From DATBLE01 sp963791425 (lineage in GTDB: Bacteria > Actinomycetota > Thermoleophilia > Gaiellales > Gaiellaceae): 64,000 nucleotides of DNA. Shown piece by piece: positions 36,102 through 49,889 of the stretch. The first letter of the stretch is position 1, and every line of letters begins with the position of its first letter. Below the pieces are notes generated by a model. That model was given only the letters and a program-made list of their open reading frames with translations. It did not search any database and had not been told where the DNA came from. Both the position numbers and the translations under genes were made by a program. The stretch covers positions 124,001 to 188,000 of the forward strand of contig CAWBSE010000002.1 in the NCBI GenBank assembly GCA_963791425.1. The letters run 5' to 3'.

Positions 36102-37336
36102 ATCCCCACCGAGGGAAGCGGCTCGCCGCGGCCGCGTGCACCGGCCGCGCGGACGGCGGCGGCGCCGATCACGGCGGCGAGGACGGACACGGCTGCAAAG
36201 AACAACCAGGCGGCGTTGTCGCCGTGGTTGTCGCTCAGCTGGAAGGCGACGAACGGCCCGAGCGCGAAGCCGATCGATGCCGTGCTGCCGAACGCGCCCA
36301 TGTACGCGCCGCGGACGTCCTCGGGCGCAAGCCCGGCGACGATCGCCTGCGACACGGGCACCCAGAGCATCTCGCCGGTCACGAAGATCAGGATCACGAC
36401 GGCGAACATCGCGGGCGAGCCACTGACGATCAGGAGCAGGAACGAGCTGCCCATCAGCAGCATCGCCGTGACGAGCTTCGGCCCCGGCGCGAACCCCGCC
36501 GTCCGCCGGGTCACGCGCAGCTGGAAGATCGTGACGAGCAGCGGGTTGAGGATGACGATCACGCCCCAGAGCGCCGGCGAGATCCCGTGCGTGTGCACGG
36601 CCGAGACCGGCAGCACCGTCTCGATCGCGACGTAGACGAGGTACGCGAGCGCCCCGGAGAGCAGGAACAGCAGGAACGCGTGATCGCGGCGGATCACGCC
36701 GAACGAGCCGCGCGTCGGAGGCGCGTCGGGCGCATACGCGCCGGTCCGCGGCAGGTAGCGGATCGCAATCACGATCGCGCAGGCGCTCAGCACGGCGATG
36801 CCGAAGAAGAAGAACGACCAGTTGCGGCCGATCAGCAGCAGTCCGCCGATCGGCGGGCCGAGAGTGACGCCGAGGTTCGACGCGACGCGCACGGACGCGT
36901 AGGCAGCCTCGATCCGCTCCTGTGGAACGAGATCGGCGACCATCGCCGTGTCAGCGCCGCCGCCGATCGAGCCGCCGATCGACGCCGCCGACATCAGCGC
37001 CAGCCCGAAGAAGATGCTGTGCCCGGCGAAGCCGTAGCCGACGAAGGTCAGCGCGAGCGTCACCCAGCCGAGGAGGATCATCGGCTTGCGCCCGACGTGG
37101 TCGGAGAAATGCCCGCCGAGGTAGCCGGTGACGATCCCGACGAGCGCCGCGCAGAGGAAGGCGAAGCCGAGCTGGCTCTTCGTCGCACCGAGCTCGTCGA
37201 TCGCCCAGATGCCGACGAACGACCAGCCGGCCGAGAACGCGGCCGAGCCGACCAGCGACACGGCGAGCACCGGCCGCAGGGCCAGATCGACGTCGCCGCC
37301 CCAGATCAGGCGGAAGAAACGGTTGAAGAGACGCAC
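36098..37336 (-). CDS. MFS transporter (12-TM type)
   Basis: 412 residues with twelve predicted helices; motif A as GGHFSDHVGRKPMILLGW in the loop between TM2 and TM3, and a second VTRRTAGFAPGPKL loop in the C-half. First gene of the treZ-glgX operon (ATGA overlap), so a sugar or osmolyte could be the cargo, although the family also includes multidrug exporters. ATG at 37334-37336, 58 bases from the divergent beta-propeller gene; that gap holds a small hairpin ccggcg-ctaa-cgccgg. Confidence 0.82.
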   Translation of the reverse strand: MRLFNRFFRLIWGGDVDLALRPVLAVSLVGSAAFSAGWSFVGIWAIDELGATKSQLGFAFLCAALVGIVTGYLGGHFSDHVGRKPMILLGWVTLALTFVGYGFAGHSIFFGLALMSAASIGGSIGGGADTAMVADLVPQERIEAAYASVRVASNLGVTLGPPIGGLLLIGRNWSFFFFGIAVLSACAIVIAIRYLPRTGAYAPDAPPTRGSFGVIRRDHAFLLFLLSGALAYLVYVAIETVLPVSAVHTHGISPALWGVIVILNPLLVTIFQLRVTRRTAGFAPGPKLVTAMLLMGSSFLLLIVSGSPAMFAVVILIFVTGEMLWVPVSQAIVAGLAPEDVRGAYMGAFGSTASIGFALGPFVAFQLSDNHGDNAAWLFFAAVSVLAAVIGAAAVRAAGARGRGEPLPSVGM

Positions 37337-37394
37337 CGGCCCATTCCAGCAGGACCGGCGCTAACGCCGGCCGACGCACGACGTCTCAGGGGGC

Positions 37395-38201
37395 ATGGCC
37401 CCGCGCGTGCGCCGGATCGTGGTCCTCGCCCTGCTGCTCCCGGCCGTGGGCGCCGTGCCGGCGAGCGGAGCCCGCCCGACGCTCCAGCAGCCGTACGACG
37501 TGCTCCCGCTCGCGAACGGCCACCTCGTCGTCAGTGACCTCCCCGCCGGAGCCGTCTACGACATCGACCCGACGAAGCGCTCGGCCCGGCGGGTCGCCCG
37601 CGTTCCGGATGCCCGGGACCTCGCGCTCCTGCCGGACGGCCGCATCCTCGTCACCTCGCGCGCGAAGGTACTGGCGATCGCGCCGCGCACCGGGAAGGTC
37701 ACGCCCTACCTCACCGCCCGCTCGTACCTGCTCGGGATCGCCCTCGCCCCCGGCGGCGGCCTCTACGGCAGCGAGAACGTCCCGGGGCACGAGGAGACGA
37801 CGCTCGTGCTGCTGCGCGGCGGAACGCGCACGGTGCTCGCCGAGGGGCTCCGCGGGGTGCACGGCATCCAGGTCGCCCCGGACGGCGGCCTGATCCTGGG
37901 CGAGTCGTACGCCGGCCGCGTGCTGAAGTTCGACCCCGCGACGAAGAAGATCGATGTGCTCGCCACCGGGCTCGCGTACCCCGGCTTCGAGCTACCGGCC
38001 GCCGGCGGCGGCTGGTTCGTCAGCGAGCTCGGCGCGAACCGGATCGCCCGCCTGTGGCCGGACGGTCCGGTGACGAAGGTCGCCGATGCCTTCCAGCCCG
38101 GGCCGATCGCGTTCGACTCGCGGCACCGGATCGTCGGCGTCTCCCAGGACGGCACGGTGTTCCGGATCTCCGGCGGGCGCAGCACGACGATCTACCCGTA
38201 A
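37395..38201 (+). CDS. Secreted SMP-30/NHL-like beta-propeller protein
   Basis: 268 residues with a signal peptide (MAPRVRRIVVLALLLPAVGAVPASGA) and repeated 40-residue blades: LANGHLVVSDLPAGAVYDIDP, DLALLPDGRILVTSRAKVLAI, IQVAPDGGLILGESYAGRVLKFDP, GGGWFVSELGANRIARLWPDG. This is a gluconolaconase/NHL/virginiamycin-lyase-like propeller acting outside the membrane. Active-site residues cannot be assigned; a binding role is equally possible. Ends 84 bases before the convergent glgB end, with terminator-like hairpins between. Confidence 0.78.
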   Translation: MAPRVRRIVVLALLLPAVGAVPASGARPTLQQPYDVLPLANGHLVVSDLPAGAVYDIDPTKRSARRVARVPDARDLALLPDGRILVTSRAKVLAIAPRTGKVTPYLTARSYLLGIALAPGGGLYGSENVPGHEETTLVLLRGGTRTVLAEGLRGVHGIQVAPDGGLILGESYAGRVLKFDPATKKIDVLATGLAYPGFELPAAGGGWFVSELGANRIARLWPDGPVTKVADAFQPGPIAFDSRHRIVGVSQDGTVFRISGGRSTTIYP

Positions 38202-38247
38202 CCCGGGCGCGAAGAAGTTCCACTCTCGGCGCACTTCGGTAACGAAC

Positions 38248-38284
38248 GGGGTCAGACCCCGGCCATGTCCCGAAGGGACATGGC

Positions 38285-38285
<1 letters not shown>
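38248..38285. terminator. Two adjacent palindromes between convergent genes; bidirectional terminator or REP-like element
   Basis: First palindrome: ggggtc-a-gacccc (38248-38260). Second: 11-bp perfect stem, ggccatgtccc (38261-38271) with gggacatggcc (38275-38285), loop gaa. The second arm ends at the last base of the glgB stop. No run of T follows, so if a terminator it is of the GC-rich actinobacterial kind. The odd-centred GGGGTCAGACCCC type of palindrome may instead be part of a dispersed repeat. Confidence 0.55.
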
Positions 38286-40419
<2,134 letters not shown>

Positions 40420-40423
<4 letters not shown>

Positions 40424-41735
40424 GTCGTGACGGGCTCTTCCTCGAGGATGCGCTGGATCCCCGCGACCGGGATCGGCACCCAGTCCGGGCGCATGCTCAG
40501 CTCGTAGCGGAGCTCGTACACGGCCTTCTCGAGCTCGAAGACCGACAGCAGCCGCTCGAACGCCTCCGGCCCGGGTGGAACGATCTCCGGGTCGACCGTC
40601 CCGAGGTACCCCTCGAGAAACTCCGCGCGGGCGCGCTCCTCCCAATCGTCGGGCGCGCCGCCGCCGCGCAGGAGGTCGACTGCGGTCGCGGCGTACGCGA
40701 ACGAGCGAAGCATCCCGGCGACATCGCGAAGCGGCGAGCGCTTCCGGCGGCGCTCGGGCAACGACCGCGCGGGCTCGCCCTCGAAGTCGAGGATCACCCA
40801 GTCGTCGTCCGCCCAGAGGGTCTGCCCCAGGTGGAAGTCGCCGTGGCCGCGCACGATCCGCCCCGCGGCGCCCGCGTGGGTGCGATGCCGGAGCCGCTCA
40901 CGGATCTCCTCGCCGCGCAGCCGGATCGGCTCCAGCGCGTCGACGTCGTCCGGGAGGTCGAGGAAGACGCGCTCGATCTCCTCGTCGATCGTGGCGGTCA
41001 GCAGCCCGAGCGCCTCGGGGCTCGGCTCCTCGCTGGCGAAGCTCGGATCGTCCGTCTCGGCGGCGAGCGCGGTGTGCATCGCGCCCGTCACCTCGCCGAG
41101 ACGGCGCAGGCGGTCGAGGAACCGGTCGGGTGCATCGGCCAGCTCGTCGAGCGCCAGCTCCCAGCCGTCGAGCGCGTCCGGGACGAACGCCTGGAGCACC
41201 CCAAGCGTGGACTCGGTCGGCCGCCCGCGGTACGCGTACCAGCCGCGCAGCGGCGCGATGTTCGGGAAGCCCTGCTCATCGAGGAAGCGCAGCATCTCGA
41301 GCTCGGGGTTGATCCCGGCCTCGAGCCGGCGGTAGACCTTGAGGATCAGCCGCTCGTCGAAGACGACGGAACTGTTCGACTGCTCGCTCTCGATCACCCG
41401 CGACGCGGCGAATCCGGCGCCGACGTCGCCGACCGCCCCGAACTCGAGTGTTCCGCCGCCGAGCGTCGGGTGCGACGTCCCTGTCCCGATCAGCTCGGCG
41501 AGCCCCCGTGCGACAGCCGGCTCGGCAAGGCCGTCGAGCTCCTCGCCGGCGACGAGCTGGTACGTGTCGTGCGTTCCCTCGGGGAAGCGCACCTCGACGA
41601 GCGCGATCACCGCTCCGGGCAGCTCGGCGCAGTCGACGACCGCCGCGTGCGCGACCTCACGGCCCTTCGACCCGTACCAGCGCTGGGCGGCGACGTACTC
41701 GACGAGCCGTTCCTCGGTCAGCTCGGACGGCTTCG

Positions 41736-41739
<4 letters not shown>
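40420..41739 (-). CDS. mak: Maltokinase (Mak/Pep2)
   Basis: 439 residues, GTG start 41737-41739 overlapping treS stop. Kinase-like fold with N-terminal cap (VEYVAAQRWYGSKGREVAH), SSVVFDERLILKVYRRLEAGINPE (ATP-binding Lys), catalytic loop RGHGDFHLGQTLW, metal site VILDFEGEPARSLPERRRKRSPLRDVAGMLRSF. This is the actinobacterial maltokinase signature; it makes maltose-1-phosphate from maltose and ATP for GlgE. In many actinobacteria it is fused to TreS; here they are separate but coupled. Confidence 0.93.
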
Positions 41740-43394
<1,655 letters not shown>

Positions 43395-43398
<4 letters not shown>

Positions 43399-45214
43399 GC
43401 CGTCTCGGTTCGGAGCACGTGCGACTGGCCCGGCTCGAGACGGAGGAAGTTGCGGCCGCTGCGCCAGTGGAACTCGGTCCCGGTCAGCAGCTCGGTCGCC
43501 GCGTAGGCGGGCGGAAGCCCCAGGGAGACCGGGACGACGGCCTGGCCCTCCTGCGCCGAGCGTGGGTCGAGGTTCACGCACACGATCAGCGTGTTGCCCC
43601 CGGCGCGGCGAACGTACGCGAGCAGCTGCTCGTTCTCGGTCTCGAGGAACTCCAGATCCCTCGAGGCGCTGCAGCGCCGGGTTCTCGCGGCGGATCGCGT
43701 TCAGCCTTCCGACGAGCGGAAGCAGCGGCCCGTCGAGCTTCGCGCGCCTTCACCTCGTACTTCTCCGAGTCGAGGTACTCCTCGCTGCCCGCGCGAACCG
43801 GCACGTTCTCGCACCGCTCGAACCCCGAGTAGATCCCGTAGCTCGGCGAGAGCGTGGCCGCGAGCACCAGCCGCGCCTCGAACGCCGGCCGGCCGCCGTC
43901 CTGGAGGTACTCGTGGAGGATGTCCGGCGTGTTCGCGAAGAAGTTCGGCCGGAAGAACTGCGGCAACTCGGTCCGGGTCAGGTCGGTCATGAACTCGATC
44001 AGCTCCGCCTTCGTGTTCTTCCAGGTGAAGTAGCTGTACGACTGGCTGAAGCCCGCCTTCGCCAGCGCCGCCATCATCGCCGGTCGCGTGAACGCCTCGG
44101 CGAGGAACACGACGTCCGGGTCGACCGCGCGCACCTCCTGGATCAGCCATTCCCAGAACGGCAGCGGCTTCGTGTGCGGGTTGTCGACGCGGAACACCTG
44201 CACGCCGTGCCCGACCCAGAAGAGCACGACGTCGCGCAGCGCCGCCCACAGCCCCTCCCGGTCCGGGCTGTCGAAGTTGACGTTGTAGATGTCCTGGTAG
44301 CGCTTGGGCGGGTTCTCGGCGTACTTGAGCGTCCCGTCGGGGCGGCGGTGGAACCACTCCGGGTGCTCCTTCAGCCACGGGTGGTCGGGTGAGCACTGGA
44401 TCGCGAAGTCGAGCGCGATCTCGACGCCGTGGGTGCGGCCGGCGGCGACCAGACGGTCGAATTCCGCGAGCGTGCCGAGCTCCGGGTTGACCGCCGTGTG
44501 CCCGCCGTCCTCGCTGCCGATCGCCCACGGGCTGCCGGGCTCGCCGGGCGCGGCGGTGAGCGCGTTGTTCTTCCCCTTGCGGTTCGTGTGGCCGATCGGG
44601 TGGATCGGCGGCAGGTAGACGACGTCGAAGCCGAGCCTTGCCAGATCGGGCAACGCCCGCTCGACCCCGGCGAAGCCGCCCCACGAACGCGGGAACAGCT
44701 CGTACCAGGCCCCGAACCGGGCGCGCTCGCGGTCGACGTCGACGGTCAGCGTCCGGACGAGCCCGGCGGCCTCCGAGCGGTCGGTCTCGGTCGACGCCAG
44801 CGCCGCGTCGATGTCGAGCTCGAGCACCTTCAACAGCAGCGCGCCCTCCGCGAGCTCGCTGTCGAGCTCGGTCTGGCCCGCCTCGACCTTGCGGCGGATC
44901 TCCTCGCGGAACGACTCGAAGCGGTCGACCCACGCCTGGATCGTGAACTCCCACCGTCCGGGCGCGTCGACCGTGAACGACCCGGTCCAGCGGTCGTTCC
45001 CGGCGGCGGTGAGGGGCGTCTCCCGCCATGTCGCCGACCCGGGTGGGCGGTAGAGGATCGCGGCGCCGAGCGACTCGTGCCCGTCGCGGAAGATCGTCGC
45101 CCGGACCTCGACCTCGTCGCCGGTCGAGCGCTTGACCGGGTAGCGGCCGCAGTCGATCTGCGGCCGCACGTCCTCGATCTGGATGCGTGGTGCACGGCCC
45201 GTTGGTTGCGACAT
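43395..45214 (-). CDS. glgE: Alpha-1,4-glucan:maltose-1-phosphate maltosyltransferase GlgE (two frameshifts)
   Basis: About 605 residues from ATG 45212-45214. GH13_3 features: DVRPQIDCGRYPVKRSTGDEVEV, WYELFPRSWGGF, PIHPIGHTNRKGKNN, HGVEIALDFAIQCSPDHPWL, VFRVDNPHTKPLPFWEWLI (nucleophile Asp), VVFLAEAFTRP (acid Glu). It extends glucan with maltosyl units from maltose-1-phosphate. One extra base near 43742 and another near 43657 break the C-terminal domain; removing both gives an exact codon count and joins to CVNLDPRSAQEG at the end. First gene of glgE-treS-mak-glgB; its end overlaps treS by 4 bases. Confidence 0.9.
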
Positions 45215-45231
45215 GACGTACCGTCCAGCGT

Positions 45232-46438
45232 ATGCGGATTCGGCGGGCCAGCGGCGTCCTGCTTGCACGTCTCCTCGCTCCCCGGCGGGAGGCTCGGCGC
45301 CGAGGCGTACCGCTTCGTCGACTGGCTCGCGGAGGCGGGCCAGTCGTGGTGGGCGCTGCTGCCGCTCGCCCCGCCCGACGGCACCGGTTCGCCGTACGCG
45401 TCGCCGTCCGCCTTCGCCGCGCATGCGGGCTACCTGGAGAAGCCGAACGCGCCGGTGACCGCCGACGAGCTCGAGGCGTTCGTCGCCCGCGAGCGCTACT
45501 GGATCGCCGACTGGGCGGTCTTCGCGGGTCACGGCGCGATCGCCGACCAGGTGCGCTTCGACCGCGAGTGGAGCGCGCTGCGCCGATACGCCGCCGAGCG
45601 CAACGTCCGGCTCTTCGGCGACGTCCCGATCTACGTCGCGCAGGGCGGCGCCGACGTCGAGGCCCACCCGGAGCTGTTCACGCACGGCTTCGTCGCCGGC
45701 GCCCCGCCGGACGGGCTGAGCGCGTACGGCCAGCACTGGGGCAACCCGCTGTACGACTGGAGCGCGATGCGCAGGCAGGGGTACCGCTGGTGGATCGAGC
45801 GCTTCCGGCGGACGTTCCAGCTCGTCGACGCCGCCCGCGTCGACCACTTCCGCGGTTTCGTCGCCTACTGGGCGGTTCCGGAGCACCACAAGACCGCGAA
45901 GAACGGCCACTTCAAGCGAGGCCCCGGCCGGGAGCTGTTCGACGCGGCCGAGCGGGAGCTCGGGCCGCTGCCGCTGGTCGCCGAGGACCTCGGCGTGATC
46001 ACGCCGCCGGTCTTCCGCCTGCGCGACGAGCTGGAGATCCCCGGGATGGTCGTGATGCAGTTCGCGTACGACGGCCCGCCGACCAACCCGTTCCGCCTCG
46101 AGAACCACGTGGAGCGGAGCGTCGTCTACACCGGGACGCACGACTGCGACACGGCGCTCGGCTGGTGGAGCTCACTCCCGCGCCGCGTCCGCCGCGAGAG
46201 CGGGCTGCCCGGCATCGAGCCCGGCTGGGAGCTGATCGAGGCGGCTCTGTCGTCGAAGGCGGAGCTGGCGATCTCGCAGGCGCAGGACATCCTCGACCTC
46301 GGCAGCCAGGCGCGGATGAACATGCCCGGGACGACCGAGGGCAACTGGTCGTGGCGGCTCCGCCGCGGGCAGCTGACGAAGCGGCACGCGGCGCGGCTGC
46401 GCGCGCTGACCGACGCGTCCGGCCGCCTGCCGCACTGA
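45232..46438 (+). CDS. malQ: 4-alpha-glucanotransferase MalQ, compact form (one frameshift)
   Basis: About 401 residues from ATG 45232 (MRIRRASGVLLHVSSLPG). One extra T at 45263-45264 breaks the frame. GH77 motifs: SWWALLPLAPPDGTGSPYASPSAFA, RLFGDVPIYVA, WGNPLYDWSAM, VDHFRGFVAYW (nucleophile), LPLVAEDLGVI (acid), YTGTHDCDT. Family members are usually about 500 residues; here the stretch between SAFA and the FGDVPIYVA strand is about 100 residues shorter. Disproportionates malto-oligosaccharides. Divergent from glgE with only 17 bases between starts. Confidence 0.88.
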
Positions 46439-46472
46439 ACCGCAGCCGGGTTCTGCGCGAAGATCTGTCGAC

Positions 46473-46940
46473 ATGCCTCCCGCCTACCGCTTCGTCGACC
46501 GCTGGGTGGTGCCCGCACCGATCGACCGTGTGTACGAGACGATCGGCGACGTCGCCGGCTACACGCGCTGGTGGACCGAGTTCGTCCGCGAGGCGACCGG
46601 CCCCGCCGGCGAGCCGGCGCCGGGGCGGAAGAACGCGCTGGTGGTCAGGGCGTACCTGCCGTACAAGGTCCGCTTCGGGCTCGAGGTGCTCGAGGCCGAG
46701 AAGCCGCGCCGCATCCTCTCGCGGATCAGCGGCGACTTCGACGGCACCGGCGAGTGGCAGCTGACCGAGACGGACGAGGGCACCGAGGCCGTGCTCGACT
46801 GGCAGCCGAAGGTGAACAAGCCGTTGATCCGCTACCTGACGCCGGTGCTCCGCCCACTGTTTCGCTCGAACCACACGTGGGCGATGACCCGCGGCGAGCG
46901 GCAGATCCGTGACTACCTGGCCAGCGGCTCGAACTTGTAG
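46473..46940 (+). CDS. SRPBCC (polyketide cyclase/START-like) family protein
   Basis: 155 residues: VDRWVVPAPIDRVYETIGDVAGYTRWWTEFV start, GRKNALVVRAYLPYKVRFGLEVLEAE, then SRISGDFDGTGEWQLTETDEGTEAVLDW and a C-terminal helix, the standard SRPBCC ligand-binding fold. Role unknown; may bind a lipid or aromatic ligand. Follows malQ by 34 bases. Its end overlaps the convergent response-regulator gene by 28 bases. Confidence 0.82.
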   Translation: MPPAYRFVDRWVVPAPIDRVYETIGDVAGYTRWWTEFVREATGPAGEPAPGRKNALVVRAYLPYKVRFGLEVLEAEKPRRILSRISGDFDGTGEWQLTETDEGTEAVLDWQPKVNKPLIRYLTPVLRPLFRSNHTWAMTRGERQIRDYLASGSNL

Positions 46941-47608
46941 CCGACGCCGTAGCGCGTCTGGATGAACGTGTGCCGGGCGCCCGGCCGGTCGAGCTTCTCG
47001 CGCAGCTTCTTGACGAAGACGTCGACGGTGCGGTCGCGGTGGGTCTCGCGGCGGCCCCACAGCCGCTGGAGCAGCTCGTCGCGCGAGACGACGCGGCCGC
47101 CTTCCAGCGCGAGCGCGTAGAGCAGCCGGAACTCGGTCGGCGTCAGGTCGGCACTCTCGCCGGCGACGAACGCCTGCACTTCGCGCGGGTCGATCCGCAG
47201 CTCCTCGACCTCGATCGCCTCACCGCGCGGCGTCTCCTGCGGGGTGACCCCGCGGCGGACGGCGACCCGCACCCGAGCGACCAGCTCCTTCATCGAGAAC
47301 GGCTTGACCAGATAGTCGTCGGCGCCGATCTCGAGCGCGTGCACCCGGTCGTGCTCGGTGCCGCGCGCGCTGACGACGACGATCGGCGTCCCGATCCCCT
47401 CGGCCCGCGCCGTCTCGATCAGGCTCCAGCCGTCTCGCTCGGGGAGCATCAGGTCGAGCACGCAGACGTCGGGGTGCTCGTACCGCAGCCGCGCCAGCCC
47501 CTGCTCGCCGCGGCCGACCACGATCGGGTCGAAGCCCTCCGACGCGAGATGGGCGGCCATGCCCTGCGCGATCACCTCGTCGTCCTCGACGATCAGGACC
47601 TTCGGCAT
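46913..47608 (-). CDS. OmpR/PhoB-family response regulator (no adjacent kinase)
   Basis: 231 residues: receiver domain with EDDE acidic pocket, phospho-acceptor Asp in VCVLDLMLPERDGW, Thr/Ser switch VVVSARGTEHDR, Lys in DDYLVKPFSM; C-terminal winged helix with LTPTEFRLLYALALEGGRVVSRDELLQRLWG and RTVDVFVKKLREKL. Very similar to the second regulator at 52953-53648, so a duplicate of the RegX3/PhoP type. No kinase gene next to it. Divergent from the CYTH-CHAD gene with 34 bases between; no Pho-box repeats in that gap. Confidence 0.92.
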   Translation of the reverse strand: MPKVLIVEDDEVIAQGMAAHLASEGFDPIVVGRGEQGLARLRYEHPDVCVLDLMLPERDGWSLIETARAEGIGTPIVVVSARGTEHDRVHALEIGADDYLVKPFSMKELVARVRVAVRRGVTPQETPRGEAIEVEELRIDPREVQAFVAGESADLTPTEFRLLYALALEGGRVVSRDELLQRLWGRRETHRDRTVDVFVKKLREKLDRPGARHTFIQTRYGVGYKFEPLAR

Positions 47609-47642
47609 CGCGCCGAGCTTAGACGACTACGATCCCCTCACC

Positions 47643-49069
47643 GTGAAGCGGATCCTCGAACGGGAGCTCAAGTTCGACGCCGACCCGGGATTCGCGATTC
47701 CCGACCTCGGCGGCAGGCCGATCGAGCCGCGCGTCTTCACGTCCACGTACCACGACACGGCCGACGGGCGGCTGTTCGCCTCCGGGATCACGCTTCGCCG
47801 ACGCGTCGAGAACCGCGTCGGCGTCTGGCAGCTCAAGCTCCCGTCGGAGGGCGGGCGGTTCGAGCTCGAGGAGCCCGGCGGGCCGACGCGGGTTCCGCCC
47901 GTGCTGCTCGACCTGCTCCCGGCCCTGCTGCGCGGCGGGGCGGCCCTCGCAGCCGGTCGCGAAGCTCCGCACCCGCCGGGCGGGCTCCGTGGTCACGCGC
48001 GACGGCGAGAAGATCGAGGTCGTGCTCGATTCGGTCGACGTCCTCGACGGGACGAGAGTGGCGAGCAGGTTCGCCGAGATCGAGGCCGAGGCGATCGCCG
48101 GCGACGGCACCGCGCTGAAGGCGATCGGCAAGGAGCTGCGCCGCGCGGGTGCCCGCCGCGGTGACGGCACCCCGAAGCTGGCACGCGTCCTGCCGTCCGC
48201 TCCGGCGCCCGCGCCGCTGGACGAGACCGAGCCGCTGACCCGGCTCCGCTCGCTCCTCGTCGAGCAGTACGGCGAGCTGCTCCGGAACGACCCCGGAGTG
48301 CGCCTCGGCGCCGACTCGGAGGCGCTGCACCAGGCGCGCGTCGGGACCCGCCGCGCACGGGCGCTGCTGCGCGCCGGGGCCGACCTGGTCGAGCCCGGCT
48401 GGGCCGAGGCGTTGCAGGCCGAGCTCAAGTGGCTGGGCGGCCTGCTCGGCCCCGTCCGCGATTTCGACGTCCTCCTCCTGCACCTGGCCGACGAGACGCG
48501 GTCGCTCGAGCGCGATGACGCCCGAGCGCTGCAGACGATCCGCAGCCGCCTCGGCCGCCAGCGCGCCGCCGCGCGCCGCACGCTGCTCGCGGCGATGTCG
48601 GAGCAGCGCTACTTCGACCTGCTCGACGCCCTCGCCGGCGCGCGCGACGCCCCGGCGAGCGACGACGTCACGACCACCCTCGAAGGAGATCGCCGCACAG
48701 GCGTTCCGGCGCTCGCGGAAGGCGATGAAGGCGCTGCCGGACGACCCGACCGACGACGAACTGCACGGCGTTCGGATCGAGACGAAGCGCGCCCGCTACG
48801 CCGCCGAACTGGCAGAGCCGTCGCTGAAGAAGAAGGGAGCGCGGTTCGTCGCGAGCGCCAAGGAGGTGCAGGACGTGATCGGCGACCACCAGGACGCCTG
48901 CGTCGCCGAGGACCGCATCCGCGAGCTCGCTGTCGCCGGCGGGGCCCGCTCGGCGCTGGCCGCCGGCCGGCTGATCGAGCGCCAGCGCAAGCGCAAGCAG
49001 GAGGCGCGCGCAGCGCTCCCGGCGACCTGGCGCGTGTACGAGAAAGCCGGCAAGGCCGCGTTCTCGTGA
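47643..49069 (+). CDS. CYTH-CHAD polyphosphate-binding protein (two frameshifts)
   Basis: About 474 residues from GTG 47643. N-terminal CYTH domain with the ExExK metal/phosphate motif (ILERELKFD), TSTYHDTADGRLFASGITLRRR and VWQLKLP; C-terminal CHAD helical domain with ALHQARVGTRRARALLRAG and DDELHGVRIETKRARYAAEL, the basic phosphate-binding helices. One extra G in GGGG at 47937-47940 and one extra base near 48683; correcting both restores the frame. CHAD domains bind polyphosphate granules; CYTH hydrolyses triphosphate. Neighbours (ppk, ppx) support that role. Coupled to the Nudix gene (GTGA). Confidence 0.88.
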
Positions 49070-49467
49070 GCGGGGTCGTCAGGGCGGCGGGTGGTGTGGT
49101 CGCCCGCGCCACGTACGACGGGCTCGAGGTCGTCCTCGTCCACCGCCCGAAGTACGACGACTGGACGCTCCCGAAGGGGAAGGCCGAGGGCGACGAGACC
49201 GACGAGGAGTGCGCGCTGCGCGAGGTCGAGGAGGAGACCGGCCTCCGCTGCGAGCTGATCGAGGAGCTGGAGAGCGCGGAGTACAACGACGCGTCCGGCC
49301 GCCCGAAGATCGCCCGCTACTGGCTGATGCGCCCGATCGGCGGAGAGCTCGAGCCGACGATGGAGGTCGACGACGCGCGCTGGTTCCCGGCGTCCGCCGC
49401 GGCCGAGCTGCTCACCTACGAACGTGACGTCCGCGTGCTCGAGTCCCTGACCGAGAGCCGCGCGTGA
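49066..49467 (+). CDS. Nudix hydrolase (MutT1/Ap4A hydrolase-like)
   Basis: 133 residues from GTG 49066, coupled to CYTH-CHAD and to the SixA-like gene. Intact Nudix box: GKAEGDETDEECALREVEEETGL. The start VVRAAGGVVARATYDGLEVVLVHRPKYDDWTLPKGK is like the N-terminal half of mycobacterial MutT1, which hydrolyses 8-oxo-GTP and diadenosine polyphosphates. Cytosolic, Mg2+-dependent. Confidence 0.9.
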   Translation: MSGVVRAAGGVVARATYDGLEVVLVHRPKYDDWTLPKGKAEGDETDEECALREVEEETGLRCELIEELESAEYNDASGRPKIARYWLMRPIGGELEPTMEVDDARWFPASAAAELLTYERDVRVLESLTESRA

Positions 49468-49889
49468 AGGTGCTGCTCGTCCGCCACGCCCGCGCCGGCG
49501 ACCGCGTCGCGTGGGTCGGCGACGATGCGCTGCGGCCGCTCGACAAGAAGGGCCGCAAGCAGGCGAAGGCGCTCGTCGAGACGCTGAGCGGCCTCGGTGC
49601 GACCAGGCTGGCCTCGAGCCCGTACCTGCGCTGCGTGCAGACCCTGGAGCCCGCCGCGAAGCGGCTTGGGCTCGAACTCGAGGAGCGCGACGAACTGGCC
49701 GAAGGCTCGACCGGCGACGACGCGCTCGACCTGATCGCCGCGCTCGACGGCGTGCCGGCGCTGTCCACGCACGGCGACGTGATCGGCGAGCTCGTCGGCT
49801 GGGACCGCGAGGCGAAGAAGGGCTCGATCTGGGTGCTGACGGTCGACGGCCGGGACGTCCGGCCCGAGACCTACCTGCCGCCGGCCTGA
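49464..49889 (+). CDS. SixA-like histidine phosphatase
   Basis: 141 residues from GTG 49464 (overlaps the Nudix stop). RHG-type motif LLVRHARAGDR (catalytic His), SSPYLRCVQTLEP with the second Arg, and the second catalytic His in LSTHGDVIGEL. Two-domain MutT1 of mycobacteria is a Nudix domain followed by exactly this kind of histidine phosphatase domain; here the two are separate coupled genes. Also possible: protein phosphohistidine phosphatase (SixA). Overlaps the convergent ppx end by 19 bases. Confidence 0.87.
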   Translation: MKVLLVRHARAGDRVAWVGDDALRPLDKKGRKQAKALVETLSGLGATRLASSPYLRCVQTLEPAAKRLGLELEERDELAEGSTGDDALDLIAALDGVPALSTHGDVIGELVGWDREAKKGSIWVLTVDGRDVRPETYLPPA

